Source: Telmatactis stephensoni
Lineage: Eukaryota > Cnidaria > Anthozoa > Actiniaria > Isophelliidae
Assembly: GCA_029948255.1 (NCBI GenBank)
Contig: JALIZF010001912.1
Span: 1-64,000, forward strand
Reading direction: 5' to 3'
Length of the DNA: 64,000 bases
This document shows, in pieces, positions 10,501-22,500 of the stretch (position 1 is its first letter; each line of letters starts with the position of its first letter). The position numbers were made by a program, and so were the translations under genes. The notes below the pieces were generated by a model. That model saw only the letters and a list, made by a program, of their open reading frames with translations, did no database searches and was not told the DNA's origin.

Positions 10501-13500
10501 ATAAAAGAATGAATTTACCAACCCCAAAATATTAATTATTTTCCGTACCCCATAGCATCGGCATCCAAGGGGTAGTTGTACTTGTTATATTGTTGGCCGA
10601 TTTTATAAGATAAAATTAATGGAAGTCAAAACTGCCGTACCTGTCGTCCAATAAGTTTATTAAGAGGCTTTGATAAGAACGTCGAAGCAAAACCACTCAC
10701 ATATATAATCAATGGCATAATTGCAATTTTGTCCTAAAAAATAATATTAATATATTGATAATTTTAGATCCATATGCGTAACGAGGAAAACTTTCCAAAT
10801 TGTAGCAGGCTGAAATTACACCAATACACTTAAACTTGGAAAATTCTCAGATCACTGCATACACCCCCTTCCACACCAGCCCTACAAAACCATTACCTTA
10901 GTGAGATGCAATGTCTCTAATGTATACATAGGTATGTACACTTGAGTGATGTTGACGATCAGACGCACACACATGTACATTATCGCTGTCTGCAAAACAA
11001 CAAGGGTACCGGTTCGTTAATTACATTTCTATGGAACACTATAAAATATTTGAGATATAACGTGCGCGCTGATTGGCTGGCTTCCATGTTTATATCAGAG
11101 GACAGAGACATGGCTCGCTCAAAAAACGTCGAAAATATTTTATAAAAGCAATATAAAACGATCGCTTATGTCTCTGTACGGTGATATAAACACTCTGGAA
11201 GATGTAGGGCACTCGAAAAGCAAGAGAAACACTCGGCTACGCCTCGTGTTCCTAAGCTTGCTTTTTTCTTGCTCTACATCTTCCATCGTGTTTATATCAC
11301 AGTACAGAGACATGCGCGCGCGTTTTATATTCCTTAACTATAAATACATCAGACTACAGCATGAGAAGTGTCGGAAACTGAGGTGTGTCCGCAAAAAGCT
11401 GGCGCTTCCAGGCGCACAAGTACTAGTGGCACAGTTCCTCGATGCTATTCTTGCTGTAACGAGAAAGGGTTTGACTAATGGTCTAAAAGCGCATTTCGCT
11501 TCTTACTAATCATGTTCTTGACGTACGGTCACGGCGGTGAACACACGACGCCACTTTTCTTGCGACATTGCACGCATCAATAGATCAAGAATTACACCTT
11601 GTTACCAACTTTGCAACAATGCGCGCGACAAATAATTTCATGTAGACGGATGGCTACTGACGTTCGCACTAGTTCCAATAAATTTGAAAACGCAATTGTG
11701 ACTGATCAGTTTTCACACCTTAGACAAAACAAAATTAAAATAAAAAATTTAGTGTGGATGGAAGACCTGTAGAACCGTAATGGAAACGATGCGTTTTCAA
11801 ATTTATTCGCATTAGTATGGACGTAGCCCGAGACTTAATCAGATAAAGTTTGCCTCCGCTCTCAAGCTAGTAAGTTGCGCGCAACGTTGCAAAATCGTAC
11901 ATTATCCTTCCTGCTTACTCATTAGCATTAGTTAAGGTATGGAGACACCCCTGACGAGCAAGCTCGCAGGAATTAAACCAATGAGTAAGCAAGAAGGGTG
12001 GGTGGGAGGGGCGACTCTGTCTTGCAGTCAACTTCGCGGCAACTGACACTTATGCATAATTAATGTATCCTTAAATAATGCTAATGACGTCATCCGGAAG
12101 GCTCATGAATATTCAATGAGTTTGAATAGTACATTATCCTTCCTGCTTACTCATTAGCATTAGTTAAGGTATGGAGACACCCCTTCCTCGCCGTCTATAC
12201 GATGACTAAACCAAACCGTGGTCTACAACATACATTACTTCCCTGTCCTTAACCATCCAAACCTTATCCCAACCTTACTTACTTCACTATATGGCAACAA
12301 CCCCTAACCTCAATATCCAAACCTTACATATTTGTTCAGTTCCCAACCTTAGATACGCTTATTTCCATCACTTAACATCGTGCATTTCTTAGCCTCAGCT
12401 AAAATTCGTTTGAGATTCCATCCTCACTAGTACAGAAATATATATCTAATCGGGCACAACCAACCTAGGCTTTACCCCTAAATTTTGTCACGAAGTCAGC
12501 TCAACCACATGCAATCTATGGGACGAGCCAAAACGTACCAAAGACCAATCCTTTTGTTTTGTTTTGTCTTATAGCATATCCTAAATTCGTCTCTAGTATA
12601 ACAGATTCTTGACCATATAGCGAAACACTCAGCTACTCTAATTTAGAGCACATGCAGAGCTATCGCCCGATTTACAATCATAGATCATTCAGTTTACACA
12701 AATTCAAAAACAAACTACGGAATCCCAGATGGATTGTCCAACAGCTTAAACCACCAGTTTTGTCCACTCCACGTTCGAGAATTGAGCCAAGAGCTCCATC
12801 TTCCTTTAGAAAGTCCAGAAACTAAGTAAACCGAGTTGGAGAGTTGGCCAAATGATTCAGAAAGACGATTATTTTTTTTACAATTCCTCCTCAAGGAGAT
12901 AACAACTATTTTAGAAAACGTTACGCACCACCCAAGGTCCTCACTACACGGCCTGGCTGCGTTACCTGGTACGCTCAATCCGGAACCGTTAAAATAGATA
13001 TCTTGCCAAAGCCTACGCAATGACCATTGACTTTGGGGCCAATCAACAAAAACCGACAGAGGGGCGTTGCCTTAACTTAGGAGACGGGACTGGTCTTGAT
13101 TATTTCCGAATCACGTACCAATTGCAGGTCAATCACGTAGCAAGCAAAACTCCCATCTCATCCCACGGATCACGCACGCAATTAAGGAAAATTCCAAATC
13201 ACCCGGACACTTACCCCTCCCTGGAAATTGTTGCACAGAAGAAGGAGAAGAAAAACATTGTCGATCACATCTCAAGTCAACAACAAGATATGACACACGA
13301 GATCATGTTCCACAAATGCTGCACACGCAAGTGAACCTTAAAAGACGACGTTGTTTTGGGAGAACGGGGGAATCTACTTGCCTCATCACGACTAACCTAT
13401 ACATTTAGTCGAATACCGTCTTAAATGCCAGGTGGATAGGTGACACGAAACCAGGCCCCACCTGAGCCCGCATTGTCCAGTCACGTTTTCATCGAATGTG

Positions 13501-16500
13501 ACGACCGCATGCGGGAAGCAAAACTAATTTCAAGAAGAAGATATTTTGTCCAACAAATAGTCCATGCTTCCAGCCAGTCTTCAGGGGAACATGTAACTAC
13601 GAATCATTTCCCAATTCAAACTGTACTTTCCGGAAGAAATCCACTTCGATGAAACTAAAAAACGCAAAGAACAAACCGAGTTTCCGAAACGTGATTTGGG
13701 CACTCCCAAATAAGGCATGTATAGACACTTTACTGAAAGCCATTAAAAGAGAGACAAGAACTCGAACGATGACCTATCCATGATTAGAAAAATACGCAGT
13801 TCAACATGTGAGACCACACAGCATACACACGGGGCATTCGAACATTGCAGCCGACCTCGGGAATGTGTTAGAGATTCGAAAGCCGACACCCGCCCCCAGC
13901 AAAGTACAGACAGTAACTCCATGAAATGGCTAGATACCCTACTTGTCTTGACAGACACTGATGCAAAGGTTTCAGAGCACGCTGATCGGTAGTCCTGCCG
14001 AGATTGCCCAACTCAATTTAGACATTCTCCCGGTGAAACGCCATCGCGTCTCAAAAGCAAGAACGTTTGGCTTGCCTTCCTGAAAACAGCTCACCCAAAA
14101 GAAAATTCAGGACACGTCGAGGTCATTTGTCATATATATACGGGACCCCGGGAAAAGGCGGTCACTTTGGCCTTGGAACTCGACTCTCCTAGGATAGGAA
14201 AGTAGTTCACCGAAAGGAAACAGACACCGTACTTAAACTCTCACATTTGTAGGAGTATCATCAGACACAACCTTGAATTCACATCAGAATTATCTATCAC
14301 ACTACTTCAAATTTCGTTTTGTTTGTTTGTTGTTTTTTTGTTTGTTTGTTTTTGTTTTGTTTTGTAATTACAATAAAGAATGTTGACGCAGGTCGTCAAT
14401 CCGGGTTTGGTGAAATATAACATTCAATGGCACTTCTCCAATGAATCAGAACCCGGCAGCTGATAGACAGTAGATGGCGCCACCTTGACAGCACTGTCAA
14501 CCTCTCTCAATGTTGACAATCCTACTAGAAAACGATTGAATTCTTCCCTCGAAGAAAACATGAAATGAAAGATAATGCAAAGACGTGCAAAGAAAAAACG
14601 CCGAATGAATGCCAAAACTCATTGGAAAAGAGTATCTATTTTGGGGGTTCAAAAACTGCGAATGTATGAAATAACGATGGAGGACAAGCTTTCCTTCGAG
14701 AAAGAAGATTAATTTCACCCAACTTGGGCATCAAAAGTCGGCCTTTCGAACATTTTGAGCGCCCCTTGGCTTTATAAAACTGGATGACTACTCCGCAGGA
14801 AAAAAACATTCAGGCAGGGTCACCTGTCCCCCAAAACTCATCGCCTTTACGGGTCATTTTTCCCGAGCTTGGCGTCCCTAAACTCATGGACGAACTTCAC
14901 CTCCGACTAGGGGGAGATTCCCTCCCCAAAAAAGGTCAGGGAAAATGAAACAAAACCAAAATAACAGAACTAATCCAAGCCCAGGAAAAATGACCACCGT
15001 AGTTCGCTAAGGCGAGCTCAAGGGAATGCCCTATTGGACAATACGCTTGTGGGGTCATTTCCCTATACTCGAATCAATTGTTTGGGGAAAGATGGATACT
15101 TCCTAGCTGTGAGAAGAACCCGCGGAAGAAATCTTTGAGAATGGACTTGATCGGACAGCATTCGGTAGCCGAGATGATAGGAACGATACCAGGTGAAGAA
15201 ATCACGTGCCCGCATTGACATTTGCATAAGAAAAACAAATACCGTGCAAATATGCAGCATACTCTGTAGGACAAGCTGCTTGCATTCCATACCCTTCTAT
15301 TGCGTCTACCATGCAGGGACTTCTCGGCAATCGTCCGCCCAGCAGTGAGTTGTGTCCTGCATGCAGGATAAAACTTGACACTTTAAAGTTTTCGAACCTC
15401 TACTGAAGACCTTCTCTGCACCGTGCCTCTGTTCAAAATATATTTGATTTTGGAAGTTGAAAACGAAAAGGAGAAAACAAAAAAGAAAAGAACTTAATTT
15501 ACAGCTCCACCGCTGTTCACGATAAATTCGGTTGAAAAGGGAAACAAAAACCACAAGGAAAAGAAAACTGTCTTTACAACAAAACTTTATGATGGCTCAG
15601 ACCCTTGTCTAGCCCTTACTACTATATGCGGCTAAAATCCTTATCCATTCCAGACCTTTAGACGCCCGACATGGACCCACATCCGCTAGCCTTAACTCGA
15701 CTTAGACCCTTTGTCGGTCTTGTACTTAGCTCCACTTAGGACATTAATAAGCCAGATCTTGACACGGCGCGATCACACAACCTATAGCCCTTGACTCGGC
15801 TTAGGTAGGAATTCGACCATGCAGTCTTCGACTTGATTAGGCCCTCACTCGGTCTATCCCTATAGCTAGCTTGAATCGTTGCATGTAGACGCTAACTTGG
15901 TCAGCCCTTGACTAAACGTAGGCCCTAACTTGGCCTTACTTGGTTTAGGCCTAACTCGGTTTGGACTCTAATTCGGTCAGCCGTTGACTAGGCTCAGGCA
16001 CCCACTCGGTCTAGCCCTTGACTAAACTTTAGACACTAGCTTGGCCAACCCTTGACTCGGCTAAGGCCCTCACTGGGTCTGGTCCTTGACTAAGCTTAGA
16101 CCCAAACAAGGATAGAAGAACTTCTCTGCTCCACCATCCACTATTTGCAATAAATTCGGTCTGACAAATCTTTGAGATGACTCAGGCCCTTGTCTAGCTC
16201 CTACTACCATGTACGGCTAAAACCCTTACCTGCTCCAGACTTTTAGGGGCCCGACATGGACCCTCATCTGTTAACTCAACTTAGAACCTTTCTGGATCTT
16301 GTGCTTCACTCCACTTAGGACATTAATCACACAACCTAGCCCTCGACTCGACTTAGATGCAAATTCGACCAGCCTTCGATTCGACTTAGGCTCCCACACT
16401 GTCTAACCCTTGAATTGGAGCAAGTGGACCCTTACTTGGTCGGTCCTTGACTAAACTTAGGCCCTAACTTGGCCAGCCCATGATTCTGCTTACACCCTTT

Positions 16501-19500
16501 CTCGGTCTTGCGCTTAGCTCCACTTTGGACATAAATAGATCAGATCTTGACACGGCTAGCGCTTAATCACACAACTCGACTCAGCTTACGCCCCCGCTGG
16601 GTCTAGCCCGTGACTTGCCTTAGGCCCCCACTCGGTCTAGCCCTTGACTAAGCTCAGATCCAAACTTGGCCAGCCCTTGACTCTGCTTAGTTCCTCACTG
16701 GGTCAGCCCTTGACTAAGTTTAGAACGGCCTACTTAGCTAGCCCTTGACGCGGCTTAGGCCCTAACTCGGTCTAGCCCTCGACTCGGCTTAGACCCTAAC
16801 TCGGCCAGCCCTTGACTCGGCTAAGGCCCTTACTCGATCTATAGCCCTTGACTCGGCTTAGACCCTAACTCGGCCAGCCCTTGACTCGGCTAAGGCCCTT
16901 ACTCGATCTATAGCCCTTGACTCGGCTTAGAACCTAACTCGGCCAGCCCTTGACTCGGCTAAGGCCCTTACTCGATCTATAGCCCTTGACTCGGCTTAGA
17001 CCCTAACTCGGCCAGCCCTTGACTCGGCTAAGGCCCTTACTCGATCTATAGCCCTTGACTCGGCTTAGAACCTAACTCGGCCAGCCCTTGACTCGGCTTA
17101 GGCCATTACTCGATCTATAATCCTTGACTTAGCTTAGACTTTAGCTCAGTCAGCCCTTGACTAGGCTAAGGTTCCTCTCGGTCTAGCACTTGAAATTTTG
17201 CAAAAACAAAACTATGACCGCAGCAAAACAAAACACAACTATTTGAAAAATTGAAGAAAAACGCGAATTGTAGCAATAATTGCACAAACTAAAATTAACA
17301 CGCCACAATGAAACCGTCACAATAAGCCGAACCAATCGAGCACGAGGTAACCGAAGCGAGAAAAACGACGCCTAATTAGTATTCAGCGGCGGCAAATTTG
17401 AACTCAACAAGCAATGGAAATTATAAAATTTCAAAAACAGACCACAAAGACATGAAGCCGGATTCGTTTAAGAGCCAAGAAAATCAATACTACGGCTTAA
17501 ATCACAAAACCTTTCCACGGCTGGCAGCTCTCTCTCGGCTGGCAACCCTCCGATCCGCCGATGGTTCGTGAAAGTTCAACAAAGCCAACACTAACATTAA
17601 ATACCGCAGACTCACCGCAATAAGCAAAGAGAATATGCCTCTCATCCTCATTCTCCCGAGCAGACGAGCAAAATCGCCACGTTTGATTCTGATCCATTGG
17701 ACAACTACAGCAGCTTCTTCGACTCGAAGACATAATTATGTTTCATTCACGGTTCCAAGAACGACGGCAGAAGTAAATAAAGCCATCAATGGTTTCCAAG
17801 CTGACGATCTTATTTTGAAGATCTGGGCTGAAGATCTATCATCTTGAAGCCATGAAAGGTGTAGAAACTGCTGGGCGGACGATCTGTCATCTTGAGCGAC
17901 TCTGTCTTGCAGTCAACTTCGCGGCAACTGACACTTATGCATAATTAATGTATCCTTAAATAATGCTAATGACGTCATCCGGAAGGCTCATGAATATTCA
18001 ATGAGTTTGAATATGGACACGCTGCATCTTTTCTTGCAACATTATATTGCGCGCAACAGTTGGAATCGAAGGTTCGCGCATTTACAAAAGAAAGATTGAA
18101 ATTTCAGTAAAGGAAGACGAAAATAATCTCGATCCAAATCAGATTGGTCTAAAATTAGTTGCAGGCAACAAAGCTGAATTACTTTTATATCGGCCGGATG
18201 TGACATCACTCGTGTGAAAAACGACTTCCGGGCAAAATTCTGTGATTCTAATTTCAATCAGTGATGTCACAATCCTTAATTCAGTTGATTTTTAGAGTTT
18301 CGAACCGAGAAGATTGAAAGTTAGTTCATGCTAAACCAAAAGAAATATATGCATCGAAAGCAGAAAAATATCCAAACAAAATGAGTAAGTATCCCAAGCT
18401 GCAATTTTTAACTATCTTGTTACTGATTCTTAAGAATCATCTATTGAAGAAAACGCCATATTTTCATAGAAGTTGTCATTAGTTCGTTGTCAAGTTCGTG
18501 CGCGAGCGTGCTACAATCATCACTTTTAATGGTGCACCACTAAAACAAAGATATAACGACAACATAAACCCCCAGCCGCGATAATGACTTGTTTTTAATA
18601 CTTCAAAAACGATCATGAAAATGTCAAAACTTTCAACCATGAATTCCTTTTTCTATTCACAGGAATAAAAAGTCCATCAGAAATCTGCAACGACTTCATG
18701 GCGTCGTTCTACGATATTCCTATAGTGGCCATAATAATGGACATCCTTGATATAATTCCTCTTGTCAAGGCGATCATGCTGACTGTATGCCAAGTCGCAC
18801 TCCTATCCTTATTCCCAGTCTGGTTGTTTCTGGCGATAGTTTTTACCATATTTTACTCTTTCTACGTGAGTTACTGCGTTTGGATGAAAATAAAATTGAT
18901 GTTCCATAACATCCGAACATGGATGCGATGCTACAGTAACTATGTATTCACTATGGTGGCGTCCAAACTATTGGGTGTGGTCAAGCCTATGCTATCAATG
19001 GCACGAGATGTCCAATCTTCGTTGGCACGTTGGACGCCCTCCTTTCTGAACCCACTTTGGTGCGTTTTTGTATGGTGTTCACTGTCACCAGTTCTGTTTG
19101 TGCTAAACCGAATCGTGGGCGCAACTAAACATTTGTGTAAAGTCTCTAAACGTATGATAAAACAGAAAGGAAGAACGGTGCGTACCAATCAAATTTACCG
19201 GTTAGGAAATGGTGTTCTTGGAAACGTATACTTAAAAGTTGCATCATTTCGCGACAGCTTGGAAATTTTGATCGAGTCGTACTCGAGCGTGCCAAAGGAT
19301 ATTCTTATCAAAGCGATTGAGCAGCGAATCAGGAACAGCAAAATAAATCGTGTGAAGGAGTGGCTCAAAAACAACGCTGATATCCCTGTGATATACACAG
19401 ATGCTGTAAGAGGTGTACAATTTGATATGAGTTTAGTACTAGAAGATGGACAACTAAGTCTGTATAATACAGATATTTGCCATAGATCGCGATCAGAGCC

Positions 19501-22500
19501 TGCACTCTGTAGAAGGGTACCACAACTTCGTTTCGCATATTCATGCACCCACCTTGGAACAAGGTGGTGAAGGACATATACTATGACATAATTTATTTAC
19601 GCGTTTGTAAAATTTGTTTTCATGTTTGAAAAGGATTTAGGGTCAATGTGCGCTAAAGGTTGTTGACCAATTTGTGAATACGAACAGAAAAACTATTTAG
19701 CAATTCAGTCAAGTCAAGTAAACCTCATCCCAGGGTTCTGTAATGCCCTCATAGGCTTTATTGTATTGGGCTTGGGTGATCATAAATGTCGACAATCATC
19801 CAGGAACGACAGTCCTGGCGCTATCAGCTACTACGCCGGTCTCTCTTTCAGTAGTTAATAGTTGGACTTTGAACTATACTTGCGCGCTACTTACTTTAGC
19901 GCAAAGTCGAAATGGTTGTGATAACAGAGCCTTGTGTTCTGCGTCAAGTACAACGACTTACTCCTCATCCGATCGCGATGGCACAAGGATGTATGCATGA
20001 GAATTTCCATCCAAATGGAGACTACATGGATGAGAAACGAGAATTCATACCTGATAAAAGAGTGGCACTCTAAACCACATGGCCCAATTCGAAGCTGATC
20101 GTTTACTCGACTTGGTAGCCATTTCATGTGAACATTCTCTTGGTTGTTCCTTGACACCCAAGTGAAAGAGTGCAACAAAGAACAGGCCAACACCAATCAC
20201 AATAAACACTACGTACTGAAACAGAAACAGGACACTTCAATATCGATTTATAGGATAGTGAAATTAGAGTTAATTAACTTGTCTGGTGTAATATATGAAT
20301 TTATTTACGGCCGGAGTGGCTGTAAGGCGGGGTTGCACTGTACATTGCGCGCGCGCACTGATTGGTCGAGAACCGTGTGGTTACAGTACAGACGCACGGG
20401 TGACGTCACAGTTTTAAGCGCGCGCTTGAAAAATATTACATAAAACAAATAGATTCAATCTATTTTACTTTTACGGGGAAAATAGATCCATCCTTAAAAA
20501 CTAGAACTTACCATAAAAGCTCGTGCGTCTGTTTTGCTGAGTTGGTTAGGATTTCCTTCTTCTGTATCTGAGCTCAACATTATCCACGTGATTATAAACA
20601 CAAAAATATTGGACGCCACTGTGGCAGCATATCTGTACGATTTAATAATATTTAACATTACTGGCATATCTCTATCTCGTCAATGCTACAAAAGCACCAT
20701 AAATACCATGAATATTAACTACGTCTTTACATATGTTCAATTTTTTTCACTCACGCGTTAAACGTTTTTAAGCACAATTATCTTTATTCGCGCGTACAGA
20801 TTCACGTTTCGTTCTCAATTGTAACAGGAAAATCAGTGTACAAGAAACAGTGAGGCTACAAATACCTAGAGATCCAAATATTATGCACTTATTGACTCAT
20901 AGGAGGGCGAGACGGTAAAATACTTTGCTAAAGGTGATGACAGCACAGAACCAGCGCATCACCAGTCCCCCTTCCCTCTCCCCTTCCCCTCCCCTCCCCT
21001 CCCCTCCCCAGGGCCGCTACGCAGGCTAACGCATCAGGGGCCGTACCGAATGAACAAGAGCAAAATACTATAGTTTTAAAAATCACTATAGTTTTAAAAA
21101 TCTTTATACCAATAGTAAAAAGCGTATAATAGCTGCTACAGATGTATACTTGACACCCGTTCAGCCAACCATATGACAGATCATGAATCAGGGAACAATT
21201 TTTAAAAACTTATTGCTCGAAAGGTTGCTATAGCAAAGTCACGTCAGCTTTAACGAACTGAAGGTCATTTTTCCAATATAAGTAAAAATGCACGTTTTCC
21301 ACGGTGAATAGATGAATAAGATCCCTATTTTCTCGTCCAGCCCGACCTAACTTAGGCAATAAGCATTTGGATTTATCATATGACTTTACTAATAAGTTAT
21401 TTCTATTTCAGTTAGAAGCACGCGCGGGTCCGGGTTCGGATACGGGCCACCCTCGAAAATCAGTACACGCCCAGTTATGCGCATGACTATTTCCAAAATT
21501 ATTCTTAAGGTGTGGTATTCGTGCAACATTGCCAACGTGGCGTGCAAAATTGTTGCGTATCAAGTCAAAGAGCAAACGTGCTCGTATTACCGCACCTTTA
21601 GACCCTTTCGCCCTTTGCAAAATGAAATCACGCAAAAATATTTGGTCTTTCCACGCGTAACGGATAATTAAAAAAATTTCTTTCGCGTTCACAAAAAAAT
21701 CAAAAGTTACTTTCACGCGGATGCAAAAAGATTTTAGACCTTAAATCACGTTTCACGCAAAAGGTATAGGGCGGGACGCTGTTAGAAGCGCACGCGAGTG
21801 CAAATACGGTTAATATTTTAGCAACCTTTACCGAAATTATGTGCATTCAGTTCACCTGAAAACTGTCTCTACGCAGCTCTATGTAGTTTCGTCTTTGACG
21901 AGAAGGAGGATCGAGAATATCTGAAAACAGGAACATGCCGAGAACCATTTCCACATCTCCGACTTCAGAAATTGGATTTCCGGCTCAACACCTCGAACCT
22001 TCTCCATACGTGTTGTTTTTGAATTCATTTCATCGGAAAAAGAACAAAATTTGGTACATGCATGTTATCAGACCTTCCTTACATTAGATCATTAAGATTC
22101 TAACTAGTGCTTAGCTACTCCTATCGGACTTGCAAAAATGTACAGTGGGCTTCCTGTGTTAGGAGACACCACGAAACCCGATACCACTGTTAAACCCGCT
22201 ACTAACATATTTTCTGTTATCACAAAGCCCGCATAAAGAGGTTTGCTTGATCTTACGATAACAGAGCGTCGAGTGGTAGTATCCATTCATAAATTGCAGG
22301 GTGTGTATGAAAACTATTTGCCTCAATCCGACCTCGGGTTTCCCGTTTCAATAAATATAATGCCTCTGTGTGGTATCGATTATAGCCCTTACCTCCCAGC
22401 GTTTAATTCGCATTTATCATGGACACTGTCAGCCAGCTCTGGGATCAGAGAAAGATGAGCTATTTGCGCACACCCCCAGCCTAACTGAAGCAAGAATATG

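Larger units (their letters stand above)
11897..18013. mobile_element. Compound tandem element: R1-short-R2 / R1-5.7 kb cargo-R2
   Basis: A 56 bp sequence R1 occurs identically at 11897-11952 and 12129-12184. A 118 bp sequence R2 occurs identically at 12011-12128 and 17896-18013. The order is R1 (58 bp spacer) R2 R1 (5.7 kb) R2 with no gap between the units, so two elements with the same ends sit head to tail, one short and one with a long cargo. R1 and the complement of R2 share TCATTAGCATTA.TTAAGG.TA, a possible terminal inverted repeat. The cargo shows no recognisable transposase; its 3' part is a satellite-like array. It lies in MFSD12 intron 3. The architecture is seen; the mobile nature is inferred. 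Confidence 0.7.

Noticed and set aside
15594..17192. CRISPR-like array
   Set aside because: Repeats are contiguous and diverged with no unique spacers, in a eukaryotic intron.
18940..19577. Antisense frames under the nested membrane-protein gene
   Set aside because: Shadows; the + strand frame has the in-phase splice and hydrophobic pattern.
22104..22286. Possible extra MFSD12 exon between 1b and exon 2
   Set aside because: Hydrophobic frame, but no family motif and no phase-compatible splice sites that I could see.
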